Positions 46,097 to 53,700 of a stretch of 64,000 bases of DNA are shown in pieces. The position numbers and the translations under genes were made by a program. Under the pieces are notes generated by a model that made no database searches, was not told the origin of the DNA, and was given only the letters and a program-made list of their open reading frames with translations. The DNA is from Geobacter sp. GTDB taxonomy: Bacteria > Desulfobacterota > Desulfuromonadia > Geobacterales > Pseudopelobacteraceae. Position 1 is the stretch's first letter. Every line of letters begins with the position of its first letter. Location of the stretch: positions 124,001 to 188,000 of the forward strand of contig WKKS01000002.1 of assembly GCA_009684515.1 (NCBI GenBank), in the 5' to 3' direction.

Positions 46097-47635
46097 ATGA
46101 ACAACTCTAAAATGCTTTGGCGCTTGCTGTTGGTTGCGTTGCTAGTGGTGGCGTCACCCATCTGCAAGGCTCATGCAATGATAAACGGTCTGACCGGCAC
46201 GTCATTCAACTTTACTGCCAAATCGGGACATATTACTGCTGGAGACGGAGCCAGTCTGCTTTTCTGGGGATTTGCCGACACAAGCCCGACCGGAAGCGGT
46301 GTTGTTCAGTACCCCGGACCGACCCTGATACTCAGGGAAGGAGATACGGTTACCGTCACTCTTTCCAATCAGCTTGCCGAACCGGTTTCACTGCTTTTCC
46401 CCGGCATGACGATGATCAGCTCAACCGCACCTGTTTTCAATGGTGGGTCAAAGGCCAAGTTGAGCTCTCTGGCTCCCGAAGCTCTGCCAAATGGCACCCA
46501 AACTTACACCTTTAAAGCGACGAAACCGGGCACCTACTACTACGAAAGTGGCTCCAACCAGCCGATTCAATTGCGCATGGGACTTTTCGGCGGCATTGTA
46601 GTACGTCCCGCCACCTATAAAGCACTGCCGCTCCCTAATGTGGTGCCTTACGGACTGAATGCATTTGCGGATCCTCCTGCAAATACGACACGGCATCCTC
46701 AGGTTCGCACTAACTACAACGACAGCACCGGAATCGGCGGGGTTGCCTACAACCCTTCCAATGCGGGCGACCTGACAACCGCTTACGACCGTGAATATCT
46801 GGTCATAGCCAGCGAGATGGATCCCGACTTTCAGAAATGGATGGAATTCGGCGGCACTTACGACCTGAGCAAATGGAGATCAAACTACTGGTTTTTTAAC
46901 GGGCGTAATGCTCCCGACACAATGGACATGCCGAACTCGGCAGTCCTGCCGACCCAGCCGTACAACACCATGCCTCTGGCTCACCCGGGCGAACGGGTTC
47001 TGATCAGACTGGTCAACATGGGACAGGAATTCCACCCCTTTCATCACCATGGCAACCACTCCAGAGTCATAGCGGTTGACGGCAATCTGCTCAGCTCCAA
47101 TCCGGCCGCTTCCGGTGCAGACCTGGCCTGGCTGGCCTTTACAGAGACGCTGATACCGGGCAAAACCATGGATACAATCTTCACCTGGACCGGAGCTAAT
47201 CTTGGTTGGGATATCTATTCCGATTCACCACGGGTTCGCCCCTATGAATATATGGCTGACCATGGCAAAACCTATCAGCCCAACATTCTCCCGGCACAAC
47301 CCCAGACAACTCCGCCGGTTCCTACCCCGGCGCTCAAATTGCCGCCCCAGGCGGTACCGGTCATACTTCCGACCATTGAGCAGATTATTGCCGGCGCAAA
47401 CTACAGCGGCAGCCCATACCTGGGAATGTCTGCGCCGCTGACTCCGGGAGAAGGTGGCTTCAACCCCTTGAATGGCTACTTCTACATGTTCCACAGTCAT
47501 GCGGAACTTGAGATCACGAACAACAATACGTTCCCCGGCGGCATGCTGACCATGATGGGCATAGTTCCGTGGCCCGACCCCGCTCTGGGACCTTTGGACA
47601 ATCTCGACCCTGCAACAGATATGTACATGCCCTAG
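46097..47635 (+). CDS. Multicopper oxidase-like protein lacking the type 1 cysteine
   Basis: This 512-residue secreted protein has a signal peptide ending KAHA; ATG 46097 was chosen for its GGGAGG site. An N-terminal cupredoxin domain (about 35-172) lacks copper ligands, with FPGMTM where HxH would be. The C-terminal part has HPFHHHGNHS (His 313, 316, 318) and MFHSHAELE (His 466 and 468, with Ser467 in the usual Cys position). It therefore keeps four trinuclear-type histidines but no type 1 copper cysteine. Together with the preceding protein the count of cluster histidines is eight. WFFNGRNAPDT aligns with boxes in both neighbours, showing common ancestry. It starts 18 bases after the previous stop, implying co-expression. 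Confidence 0.85.
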   Translation: MNNSKMLWRLLLVALLVVASPICKAHAMINGLTGTSFNFTAKSGHITAGDGASLLFWGFADTSPTGSGVVQYPGPTLILREGDTVTVTLSNQLAEPVSLLFPGMTMISSTAPVFNGGSKAKLSSLAPEALPNGTQTYTFKATKPGTYYYESGSNQPIQLRMGLFGGIVVRPATYKALPLPNVVPYGLNAFADPPANTTRHPQVRTNYNDSTGIGGVAYNPSNAGDLTTAYDREYLVIASEMDPDFQKWMEFGGTYDLSKWRSNYWFFNGRNAPDTMDMPNSAVLPTQPYNTMPLAHPGERVLIRLVNMGQEFHPFHHHGNHSRVIAVDGNLLSSNPAASGADLAWLAFTETLIPGKTMDTIFTWTGANLGWDIYSDSPRVRPYEYMADHGKTYQPNILPAQPQTTPPVPTPALKLPPQAVPVILPTIEQIIAGANYSGSPYLGMSAPLTPGEGGFNPLNGYFYMFHSHAELEITNNNTFPGGMLTMMGIVPWPDPALGPLDNLDPATDMYMP

Positions 47636-47656
47636 GATGATAACGGAGGTTTCAAT

Positions 47657-48946
47657 ATGAAATTCATGCAACTAAAAATACCAACTCTGGGCCTGTTGTT
47701 ACTAACGGCGACACTTTCTGCAACACCAGCGCTTGCGGCAACAGTCACATATAACCTGCGGGCCGATCTGGGCAGCATCACCATGCCGGATGCCACCGTG
47801 GTTCCGGTCTGGGGTTTTGCTGATGACACTGCCGGCGCCAACTCCGGAACTGTTACTGTTCCAGGTCCGCAGTTGAAGGCAGCGCCTGGGGATACTCTCG
47901 TGATCAACCTGAGCAACAGACTTACTGTGCCGGTCTCGATCATCATTCCCGGCCAAAGATTGATTCCGACTCCCACCTCTGCAGGAGGCAGAGTCATGTC
48001 CTTTGCCAATGAGGTGGCGGCCGGAGCAACGAGCGCACTGACATTTACCCCGCTGAAAGCCGGAACATTCCTTTATGAAAGCGGCACAAACCATGCAAGC
48101 CAGCTGCCAATGGGCTTATACGGTCCGCTTGTAGTCGGTCCGGGCGTCACCGGTCAGGCTTACCCGCCGACCGCAACCAATGCAGGCACAACATACGATC
48201 GCGAAGAGGTGCTGCTGTTCAGTGACATCCTTGCAAGATTCGATAAAACCCTGAACAAATATGTGACTTATAACAGCGACATGGTTGCCGGATCGAATCC
48301 AAATATCGCAAATTACTCCACCCTTTATTACCTGATCAACGGCAAGAGCTTTCCGGACACCCTGACCCCGGGTGTTTCAGCACCTCCAGGTCAGAGAACG
48401 CTGCTCAGAATTTTGAACGCCAGCGGTCATAACTACATGCCGGAGATATCCGGAACATATTATGACGCGGCCGCAACTCCCCAACCGCATGCCTTTTCGA
48501 CTCAGGTCATAGCCGAGGATGGCAACCTGTACCGCTTTGCCAAACCGGGTGTTGCCATGGTTCTACCAGCCGGAAAGACGCTGGATGCCATGCTTGATCT
48601 GAGCGGAGCTGGCAGTCAGGGCTACTATGCCGTTTATGACCGAAGGCTCGGACTCACCAACGCCAGCAAGTTTCCTGGCGGCATGCTGACTTTCGTGGCC
48701 AGTTGGGGGCCGACAGAGAATTGCAGCCCGTTCAAGGGAGATGTTAATGGTGACGGCCGCGTTGATTTGATCGATGTAATTCTGACACTAAGGTTGGTTT
48801 TGTCAGGTGGATACAATGCTAACGCAGATGTGGCGCCTGTTTCACTCAGCGGTTTACCGTGTGGCAACGGAGCGGCAGGCGGAGCATTGACCATAGCCGA
48901 TGCGCTGCTGTTACTGCAAAAAGCGATTGGCTTGAACTCTTACTGA
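47657..48946 (+). CDS. Copper-ligand-free cupredoxin protein with C-terminal dockerin
   Basis: This 429-residue protein has a signal peptide (LGLLLLTATLSATPALA). Two cupredoxin-like domains follow the plan of the preceding protein (PGPQLKAAPGDTLVINLSN, GTFLYESGTNHASQLPMG, YYLINGKSFPDT, FPGGMLTFV), but every copper motif is lost. A dockerin ends it: loop one DVNGDGRVDLID, then an insert with CGNG, then ALTIADALLLLQKAIGL. It may be an inactive paralogue that carries the dockerin for the two oxidase-like proteins before it. ACGGAGGTTTCAAT precedes the ATG. A scaffold role is inferred from missing ligands plus the dockerin. Confidence 0.85.
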   Translation: MKFMQLKIPTLGLLLLTATLSATPALAATVTYNLRADLGSITMPDATVVPVWGFADDTAGANSGTVTVPGPQLKAAPGDTLVINLSNRLTVPVSIIIPGQRLIPTPTSAGGRVMSFANEVAAGATSALTFTPLKAGTFLYESGTNHASQLPMGLYGPLVVGPGVTGQAYPPTATNAGTTYDREEVLLFSDILARFDKTLNKYVTYNSDMVAGSNPNIANYSTLYYLINGKSFPDTLTPGVSAPPGQRTLLRILNASGHNYMPEISGTYYDAAATPQPHAFSTQVIAEDGNLYRFAKPGVAMVLPAGKTLDAMLDLSGAGSQGYYAVYDRRLGLTNASKFPGGMLTFVASWGPTENCSPFKGDVNGDGRVDLIDVILTLRLVLSGGYNANADVAPVSLSGLPCGNGAAGGALTIADALLLLQKAIGLNSY

Positions 48947-48964
48947 TTTCAGGGAGATTAACGA

Positions 48965-49444
48965 TTGGGATTCAACCATCTTGAAAAGAGAATAGCAGTG
49001 CCACTGGCAACATTATCTTTAATTTGCTGCACTCTGATTGCAAGTGACGCCAACGCGCAACCCGCTCCGTTTTCAACTCTGTCCGCGGCGGTGCAAAAGC
49101 GGATGAGTACCGCGCACGAAGCAGGTGGCATTAAGGTTGAACGGGTAACATTCGCTGTCGGAGGAATGAAGCTTGATTTGCGATATCGGGTTACCGACAT
49201 CGAAAAGGCAAAGAAGGTGTTCACAAACGGAACCGCCTTGAGCCTTATCGACCAGGCAACCGGCAAGATACTGGAAGTACCGAATATGCCGAAAATCGGG
49301 AAGTTGCGTCAGGTTCCCAACCAGACTGAGGCATGGCGGGTCTATTGGATCATGTTCGACAATCCCGGTGCTCTTGTCAAAAAGGGAGGCAAGGTCACAC
49401 TGGTAATCGGTGACATTAAAATAAAGGACATCATCGTTGAATAA
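48965..49444 (+). CDS. Small secreted protein of unknown function in the dockerin cluster
   Basis: This 159-residue protein starts at TTG 48965, which has AGGGAG seven bases upstream; no better ATG exists near. A signal peptide is visible (VPLATLSLICCTLIASDANA). The mature part has beta-strand-like segments (VTFAVGGMKLDLRYRVTD, AWRVYWIMFDNPGALVKKGGKVTLVIGD). It lacks cysteines, copper motifs and known domains. It overlaps the next gene's TTG start by 8 bases, so it is co-translated with the subtilisin. A chaperone, inhibitor or structural partner are all possible, with nothing in the sequence to choose between them. Confidence 0.7.
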   Translation: MGFNHLEKRIAVPLATLSLICCTLIASDANAQPAPFSTLSAAVQKRMSTAHEAGGIKVERVTFAVGGMKLDLRYRVTDIEKAKKVFTNGTALSLIDQATGKILEVPNMPKIGKLRQVPNQTEAWRVYWIMFDNPGALVKKGGKVTLVIGDIKIKDIIVE

Positions 49445-51041
49445 CTCGCGTTATCCAGCTTTTCCGCTTCACTGCTCTTTGATAGCTTTAATGTTGTTGA
49501 TATCCGCAAATTCTGCCCAGAGCGGCACAATCGATCCGGAACTGTCCAGGCAACTGGTTGCTGCTCCGGCAGTTCGCGAATTCGCCGTGCTGGTAAAACT
49601 GAAAAATAGTGCCAGCAAAAATGTCATGCCCAAGTCGAGCGAAAATGAAACAAAGCAGTCGCGAACGGCCAGAATCGTTCACTCGCTCAGATCCGAAGCA
49701 GAATTTTCTCAGCGCAATCTCAGAAGTATACTGGCGCAGAAGGAAAATTCCGGCAGAGCCAGAAACAACACACCATTCTGGATTTTTAACGGATTTGCGG
49801 TCACGGCTACGGCAGACACGATTCAAGAACTGGCTTCCATACCCGATGTAGCCGAAGTTGTGCCGGACAGGATCTTCGCTCTTGCTTCAACCGCTGCAGC
49901 AACATCTGCCGCACCGGACAACTGGAATCTGATTACGATTGAAGCGCCTGCTTTGTGGAACAGAGGATTTACCGGCCATGGTGCAGTGGTGTCAAATCTG
50001 GATACGGGAGTTGATATCAGCCACACAGCACTGGGCGGCAAGTGGCGTGGCGGCAGTAACAGCTGGTTTGACCCTTATAATAACAGTTCGGTGCCATATG
50101 ATCAGTCGGGGCATGGTACGGCAACTATGGGGATCATGGTTGCGGGCAACACCAGCGACAATCTGGTCGGAGTTGCCCCGGATGCACAGTGGATCGCAGC
50201 AAAGATTTTTGATGATTCCAAACCGCCGCTGGCCACTCTCAGCAAGATTCATCAGGCGTTTCAATGGCTGCTTGACCCGGATCAGAATCCGGCAACCGGC
50301 GACAGCCCGGATGTGGTCAACAATTCGTGGGATCTGGACAATCCCGGATTGTATGACGGAGAATTCGCTGCTGACATCCAGAGCTTGAAGTCGGCGGGGA
50401 TCAACGTAGTCTCTGTTTCCGGCAACGTGCTGTCACCGCAGCAGACCGGCACCTCGACCAGTCCCGGCAATAACCCGGGAGCCTTTCCGGTCGGAGCGAC
50501 TGATTCAAACGGATTGGTGACGTACTTCAGCGCCAGAGGGCCTTCAGCCTATGATGGCTCTTTCTATCCGGCCCTGACAGCTCCGGGTGCGGGAATAAGA
50601 AGCACTGATCTTTACAATACGTATGTGTCATTCAGCGGAACGTCTTTTGCCGCGCCGCATGTTGCAGGTGCGATCGCGCTGCTTAAGTCGGCCGTTCCCG
50701 CATTAAGCGCTCTGGATGCAGAAACAGCTCTGAAAAACGCTGTGGTAACCGCCAGCGGACCTGACAACACCTACGGTTACGGAAAACTGAACGTTGCCAA
50801 AGCGTATGCGTACCTGGCAAGTCCGGGTGACGTTAACGGCGATGGCAAGATTGATTTAATTGACGTTATTATGGTTTTGCGGACCATTGTTGGACAATAT
50901 CCTTCAAATGGTCTGATTGATAAAAACGCCAACTTGTACCCTTTGGGGCAGGATGGCAAGCCGATGGGGCACAGCGGGTCAGTCAATATTCAGGATGCAG
51001 TTTTGATCCTGCAACGTGCCATTGGATTGATAACTTGGTAA
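49437..51041 (+). CDS. Secreted subtilisin-like (S8) protease with C-terminal dockerin
   Basis: This 534-residue protein starts at TTG 49437, overlapping the previous gene. The signal peptide is CSLIALMLLISANSAQS. An I9-like prodomain covers about 30-155. The catalytic domain has Asp189 in NLDTGVDISH, His226 in SGHGTATMG and Ser403 in SGTSFAAPHVAG, so the triad is complete. The dockerin begins with DVNGDGKIDLIDVIMVLR, contains an insert with PLGQDGKPMG, and ends VNIQDAVLILQRAIGLITW. The last motif nearly repeats that of the 1776-residue protein. It may process or degrade proteins within the extracellular assembly. Confidence 0.92.
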   Translation: MNNSRYPAFPLHCSLIALMLLISANSAQSGTIDPELSRQLVAAPAVREFAVLVKLKNSASKNVMPKSSENETKQSRTARIVHSLRSEAEFSQRNLRSILAQKENSGRARNNTPFWIFNGFAVTATADTIQELASIPDVAEVVPDRIFALASTAAATSAAPDNWNLITIEAPALWNRGFTGHGAVVSNLDTGVDISHTALGGKWRGGSNSWFDPYNNSSVPYDQSGHGTATMGIMVAGNTSDNLVGVAPDAQWIAAKIFDDSKPPLATLSKIHQAFQWLLDPDQNPATGDSPDVVNNSWDLDNPGLYDGEFAADIQSLKSAGINVVSVSGNVLSPQQTGTSTSPGNNPGAFPVGATDSNGLVTYFSARGPSAYDGSFYPALTAPGAGIRSTDLYNTYVSFSGTSFAAPHVAGAIALLKSAVPALSALDAETALKNAVVTASGPDNTYGYGKLNVAKAYAYLASPGDVNGDGKIDLIDVIMVLRTIVGQYPSNGLIDKNANLYPLGQDGKPMGHSGSVNIQDAVLILQRAIGLITW

Positions 51042-51112
51042 GACAACTAACCGGTCATCTGGATAATTACAAAACAAGCAGTTCTATTCTGGCATCACAA
51101 CGGAGGAAACTC

Positions 51113-51916
51113 ATGAAATTTTCAACCTTTACCAGCCTTGGCATCATCGTAATCATTTCTTTATTTCTGTTTGCGTGCGGTGGCGGCGGCGGTGGCGGTG
51201 CAGCTCCGACCCCCACACTGACAGCCGATAAAATGACGGGAAATACTCCGGTGCTTAATGGCGGCACCACAACTCTTACTTTTGATTTTGGCGCGGCAAA
51301 TGCGGGTAAAACGGTAACATTTACATCCACACCTGCGGCCACTCTGACCCCTCCGTCAACAGTGCTGGACAGTCTCGGCAAAGCCTCAGTAGTCGTAAGC
51401 GCAGCTCCATCAGATGTAACTGTAAATGTTACGGCCAGCATCACCGGCTTGACAGGCACTAAGGCGGTTCCATTCATCAAACAGCCGGATAAGGTGGTGG
51501 TGCAGGTGAAAACAGACCAGACGATCAGCAACCTGTCTGCTCTTTCATTTGGACTTCAAAATGATCTGGTCGCTAATTTTGCCGATCCTACTACGACCCC
51601 GAATCCGATCTATAACAGCTTTGGAACTTCAACACTTTATGTCCCTGGCGCCCAGACGTATTTATGGAATGTTAACGTAGTGGGCCTGAATATGAATCCG
51701 CTGGATTATTTGTTTGACCTGACGTTTATTCCTTCAGTTGCTTCTGCAGGTGTACCACATTTTAAAGTATACGCAGCCACCAGTTCACCGGACGCTTTAG
51801 CTGCAGTTTCTACAGATGCAACCGGTAACGTCTTTACGACCAAGGCCCTGGCAACAACAAACTTTATCATATCTGCCAAGTACTATTTAGGGGCCACATT
51901 GCTGGCTACCAACTAA
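51113..51916 (+). CDS. Secreted lipoprotein of unknown function
   Basis: The protein has 267 residues from ATG 51113, with CGGAGGAAACTC upstream. The signal sequence ends LFLFAC, a lipobox, followed by a run of glycines, so the protein is lipid-anchored with a flexible tether. A domain with Ig-like strands (TTTLTFDFGAANAGKTVTF, DVTVNVTASITGLTG) covers about 40-130. The rest (LSALSFGLQNDLVANF, LYVPGAQTYLWNVNVVGLN) is beta-rich and unassigned. It sits between the dockerin protease and the Kelch lipoprotein in one transcription direction. A surface anchor role is possible. Confidence 0.75.
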   Translation: MKFSTFTSLGIIVIISLFLFACGGGGGGGAAPTPTLTADKMTGNTPVLNGGTTTLTFDFGAANAGKTVTFTSTPAATLTPPSTVLDSLGKASVVVSAAPSDVTVNVTASITGLTGTKAVPFIKQPDKVVVQVKTDQTISNLSALSFGLQNDLVANFADPTTTPNPIYNSFGTSTLYVPGAQTYLWNVNVVGLNMNPLDYLFDLTFIPSVASAGVPHFKVYAATSSPDALAAVSTDATGNVFTTKALATTNFIISAKYYLGATLLATN

Positions 51917-51999
51917 AAACAACTGATTTACCAGTTGACAGCATTCCGGGTACGCACCCGCTGGCTGGTTGTTGATTCGCTATTAATGGAGGAAATGAA

Positions 52000-53562
52000 A
52001 TGACAACAGAAACCAGATACAAGCCCTCCTTAGGGCAGAAGATATTGTCCCTTTCCACCGCACTGCTGTTTGTCATTTCTCTGGCTGCCTGTGGTGGTGG
52101 CGGAGGAGGCGGAGGCGGTGCAACCTTGACCGTTTCTCCGGCTACGGCCACGGTGGTAACAGGACTGTCGATTCAGCTGACTGCCTCTATCAGCGGAGTA
52201 AGCTGGAGTGTCAACGGCGTAGCCGGTGGAAACGCGACCGTAGGCACGGTTGACGCGTCCGGTTTCTATACCGCGCCCTTGGTTGTGCCGACCCCGGCAG
52301 TGGTCGCCGTAACTGCAACAACGCCCGGCGCAACACAGAGCGCATCGGCACAGATAACAGTCATCCCGCTTGCCCTGGCAGGTGCGGGTGGCGGATATGC
52401 CGGAACCTTTGCCGATGTGGGTAATCTGAAAGTTGCCCGCAGCAACCATACCGCAACTCTGCTTTCCTCCGGAAAAGTTCTGGTGGCTGGCGGCATTGGC
52501 GCCAATGGTGCGGCGATCGCAAGCGCTGAGCTGTTCCGGCCGAGCTTCAGCAACTTCTCGTCCTCGGCGCCCATGAAAACTTCGCGGGCCTATCACACGG
52601 CCACTCAGTTGCAAAACGGTAAAGTCCTGATCACCGGCGGCTTTGACGCCAACAACAATGTGCTGGCCCAATCCGAGTTGTACGACCCCGCCACCGACGC
52701 GTTTTATGCGACCGGCAGCATGGCGGTGCCGCGCGCCTATCACAGCGCAACATTGTTGCTGAACGGCATGGTGCTGATTGCCGGAGGAAGCGCAACCTCC
52801 GACCTGACGACAGGAACTCCGCTTGACAGCATTGAACTGTATGATCCGGCCACCGGAAAGTTCACCTCTCCGGCGACCTCATTCCTGAAGGATTCCCGTT
52901 TCTATCACACCGCAACCCTGCTGAAAACCGGGCAGGTTCTGCTGGTCGGCGGTATCGGCCTTAATGGACAAAAGCTCTCCACTGCGGAACTTTATGATCC
53001 GGCTGCGGTTACCGGCAACAAGATCAGTTCGACCGGTTCACTGGCCACCGGACGCTGGCTGCACACCGCCACCATTTTGGCCGACGGCAGAGTGCTGATT
53101 GCAGGCGGGTCATCGGGGACAATTGCAGGGCAGATACCTTCATTTACCTCGCTTGGTTCAATCGAGATTTATGATCCGCTCACAGGTCTGTTCACTGATA
53201 CCATCCGCTACACGGACGCACCGCTCAATACGGTTATTGATCCGCTCAGCCAGCTGGTTGATACCCGTGATTTCTTTACGACAACACTGCTGGCCGACCA
53301 GACGCTGCTGTCAACCGGCGGTTTCGGCCTGTTGTCAACTGATCCGACGCTCAGCTCTTCACTCGCCACAGCCGAACTATTCTTCCTGAACGGTGGCGGC
53401 GCAGGAATCAGCACAACCGGTTACACCGGCAGCATGGCGATACAAAGAGCCAACCACACCGCAACAATGCTCCCCTCTTCGGGTAAAGTTCTTGTGATCG
53501 GTGGCGGCGGCTATAGCAGCGGCAGCTTTGCCGTCACAAACAGTGCCGTTGTATATCAATAG
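52000..53562 (+). CDS. Kelch-repeat beta-propeller lipoprotein
   Basis: This 520-residue protein has a signal ending VISLAACGG, a lipobox followed by a polyglycine tether. A small Ig-like domain (LTVSPATATVVTGLSIQLTA) covers about 45-120. About seven Kelch blades follow, each with RxxHTATLLxxGKVLVAGG and SxELYDPAT motifs. Such propellers bind proteins or sugars and are common on bacterial surfaces. GGAGG precedes the ATG. It is the last gene before the terminator at 53577, so it probably closes the transcription unit that began at 39313. Confidence 0.9.
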   Translation: MTTETRYKPSLGQKILSLSTALLFVISLAACGGGGGGGGGATLTVSPATATVVTGLSIQLTASISGVSWSVNGVAGGNATVGTVDASGFYTAPLVVPTPAVVAVTATTPGATQSASAQITVIPLALAGAGGGYAGTFADVGNLKVARSNHTATLLSSGKVLVAGGIGANGAAIASAELFRPSFSNFSSSAPMKTSRAYHTATQLQNGKVLITGGFDANNNVLAQSELYDPATDAFYATGSMAVPRAYHSATLLLNGMVLIAGGSATSDLTTGTPLDSIELYDPATGKFTSPATSFLKDSRFYHTATLLKTGQVLLVGGIGLNGQKLSTAELYDPAAVTGNKISSTGSLATGRWLHTATILADGRVLIAGGSSGTIAGQIPSFTSLGSIEIYDPLTGLFTDTIRYTDAPLNTVIDPLSQLVDTRDFFTTTLLADQTLLSTGGFGLLSTDPTLSSSLATAELFFLNGGGAGISTTGYTGSMAIQRANHTATMLPSSGKVLVIGGGGYSSGSFAVTNSAVVYQ

Positions 53563-53576
53563 CAACGTGATATAAT

Positions 53577-53626
53577 AAAGGCCACCGGATAGCGGAATTC
53601 TTGTTCCGGGATTCGGTGGCCTTTTT
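53577..53626. terminator. Terminator closing the secreted-protein gene run
   Basis: AAAGGCCACCG (53577-53587) pairs with CGGTGGCCTTT (53614-53624), with an inner GGAA/TTCC pair, and is followed by a T-run. It separates the Kelch gene from the cohesin gene, which must then have its own promoter. Confidence 0.88.
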
Positions 53627-53700
53627 CTTTCAGGCCGGTTTTAAGATCAATCATCAAATTGCACATGACGTGCATCACTCAATTCATCCATGGTGAGAAA

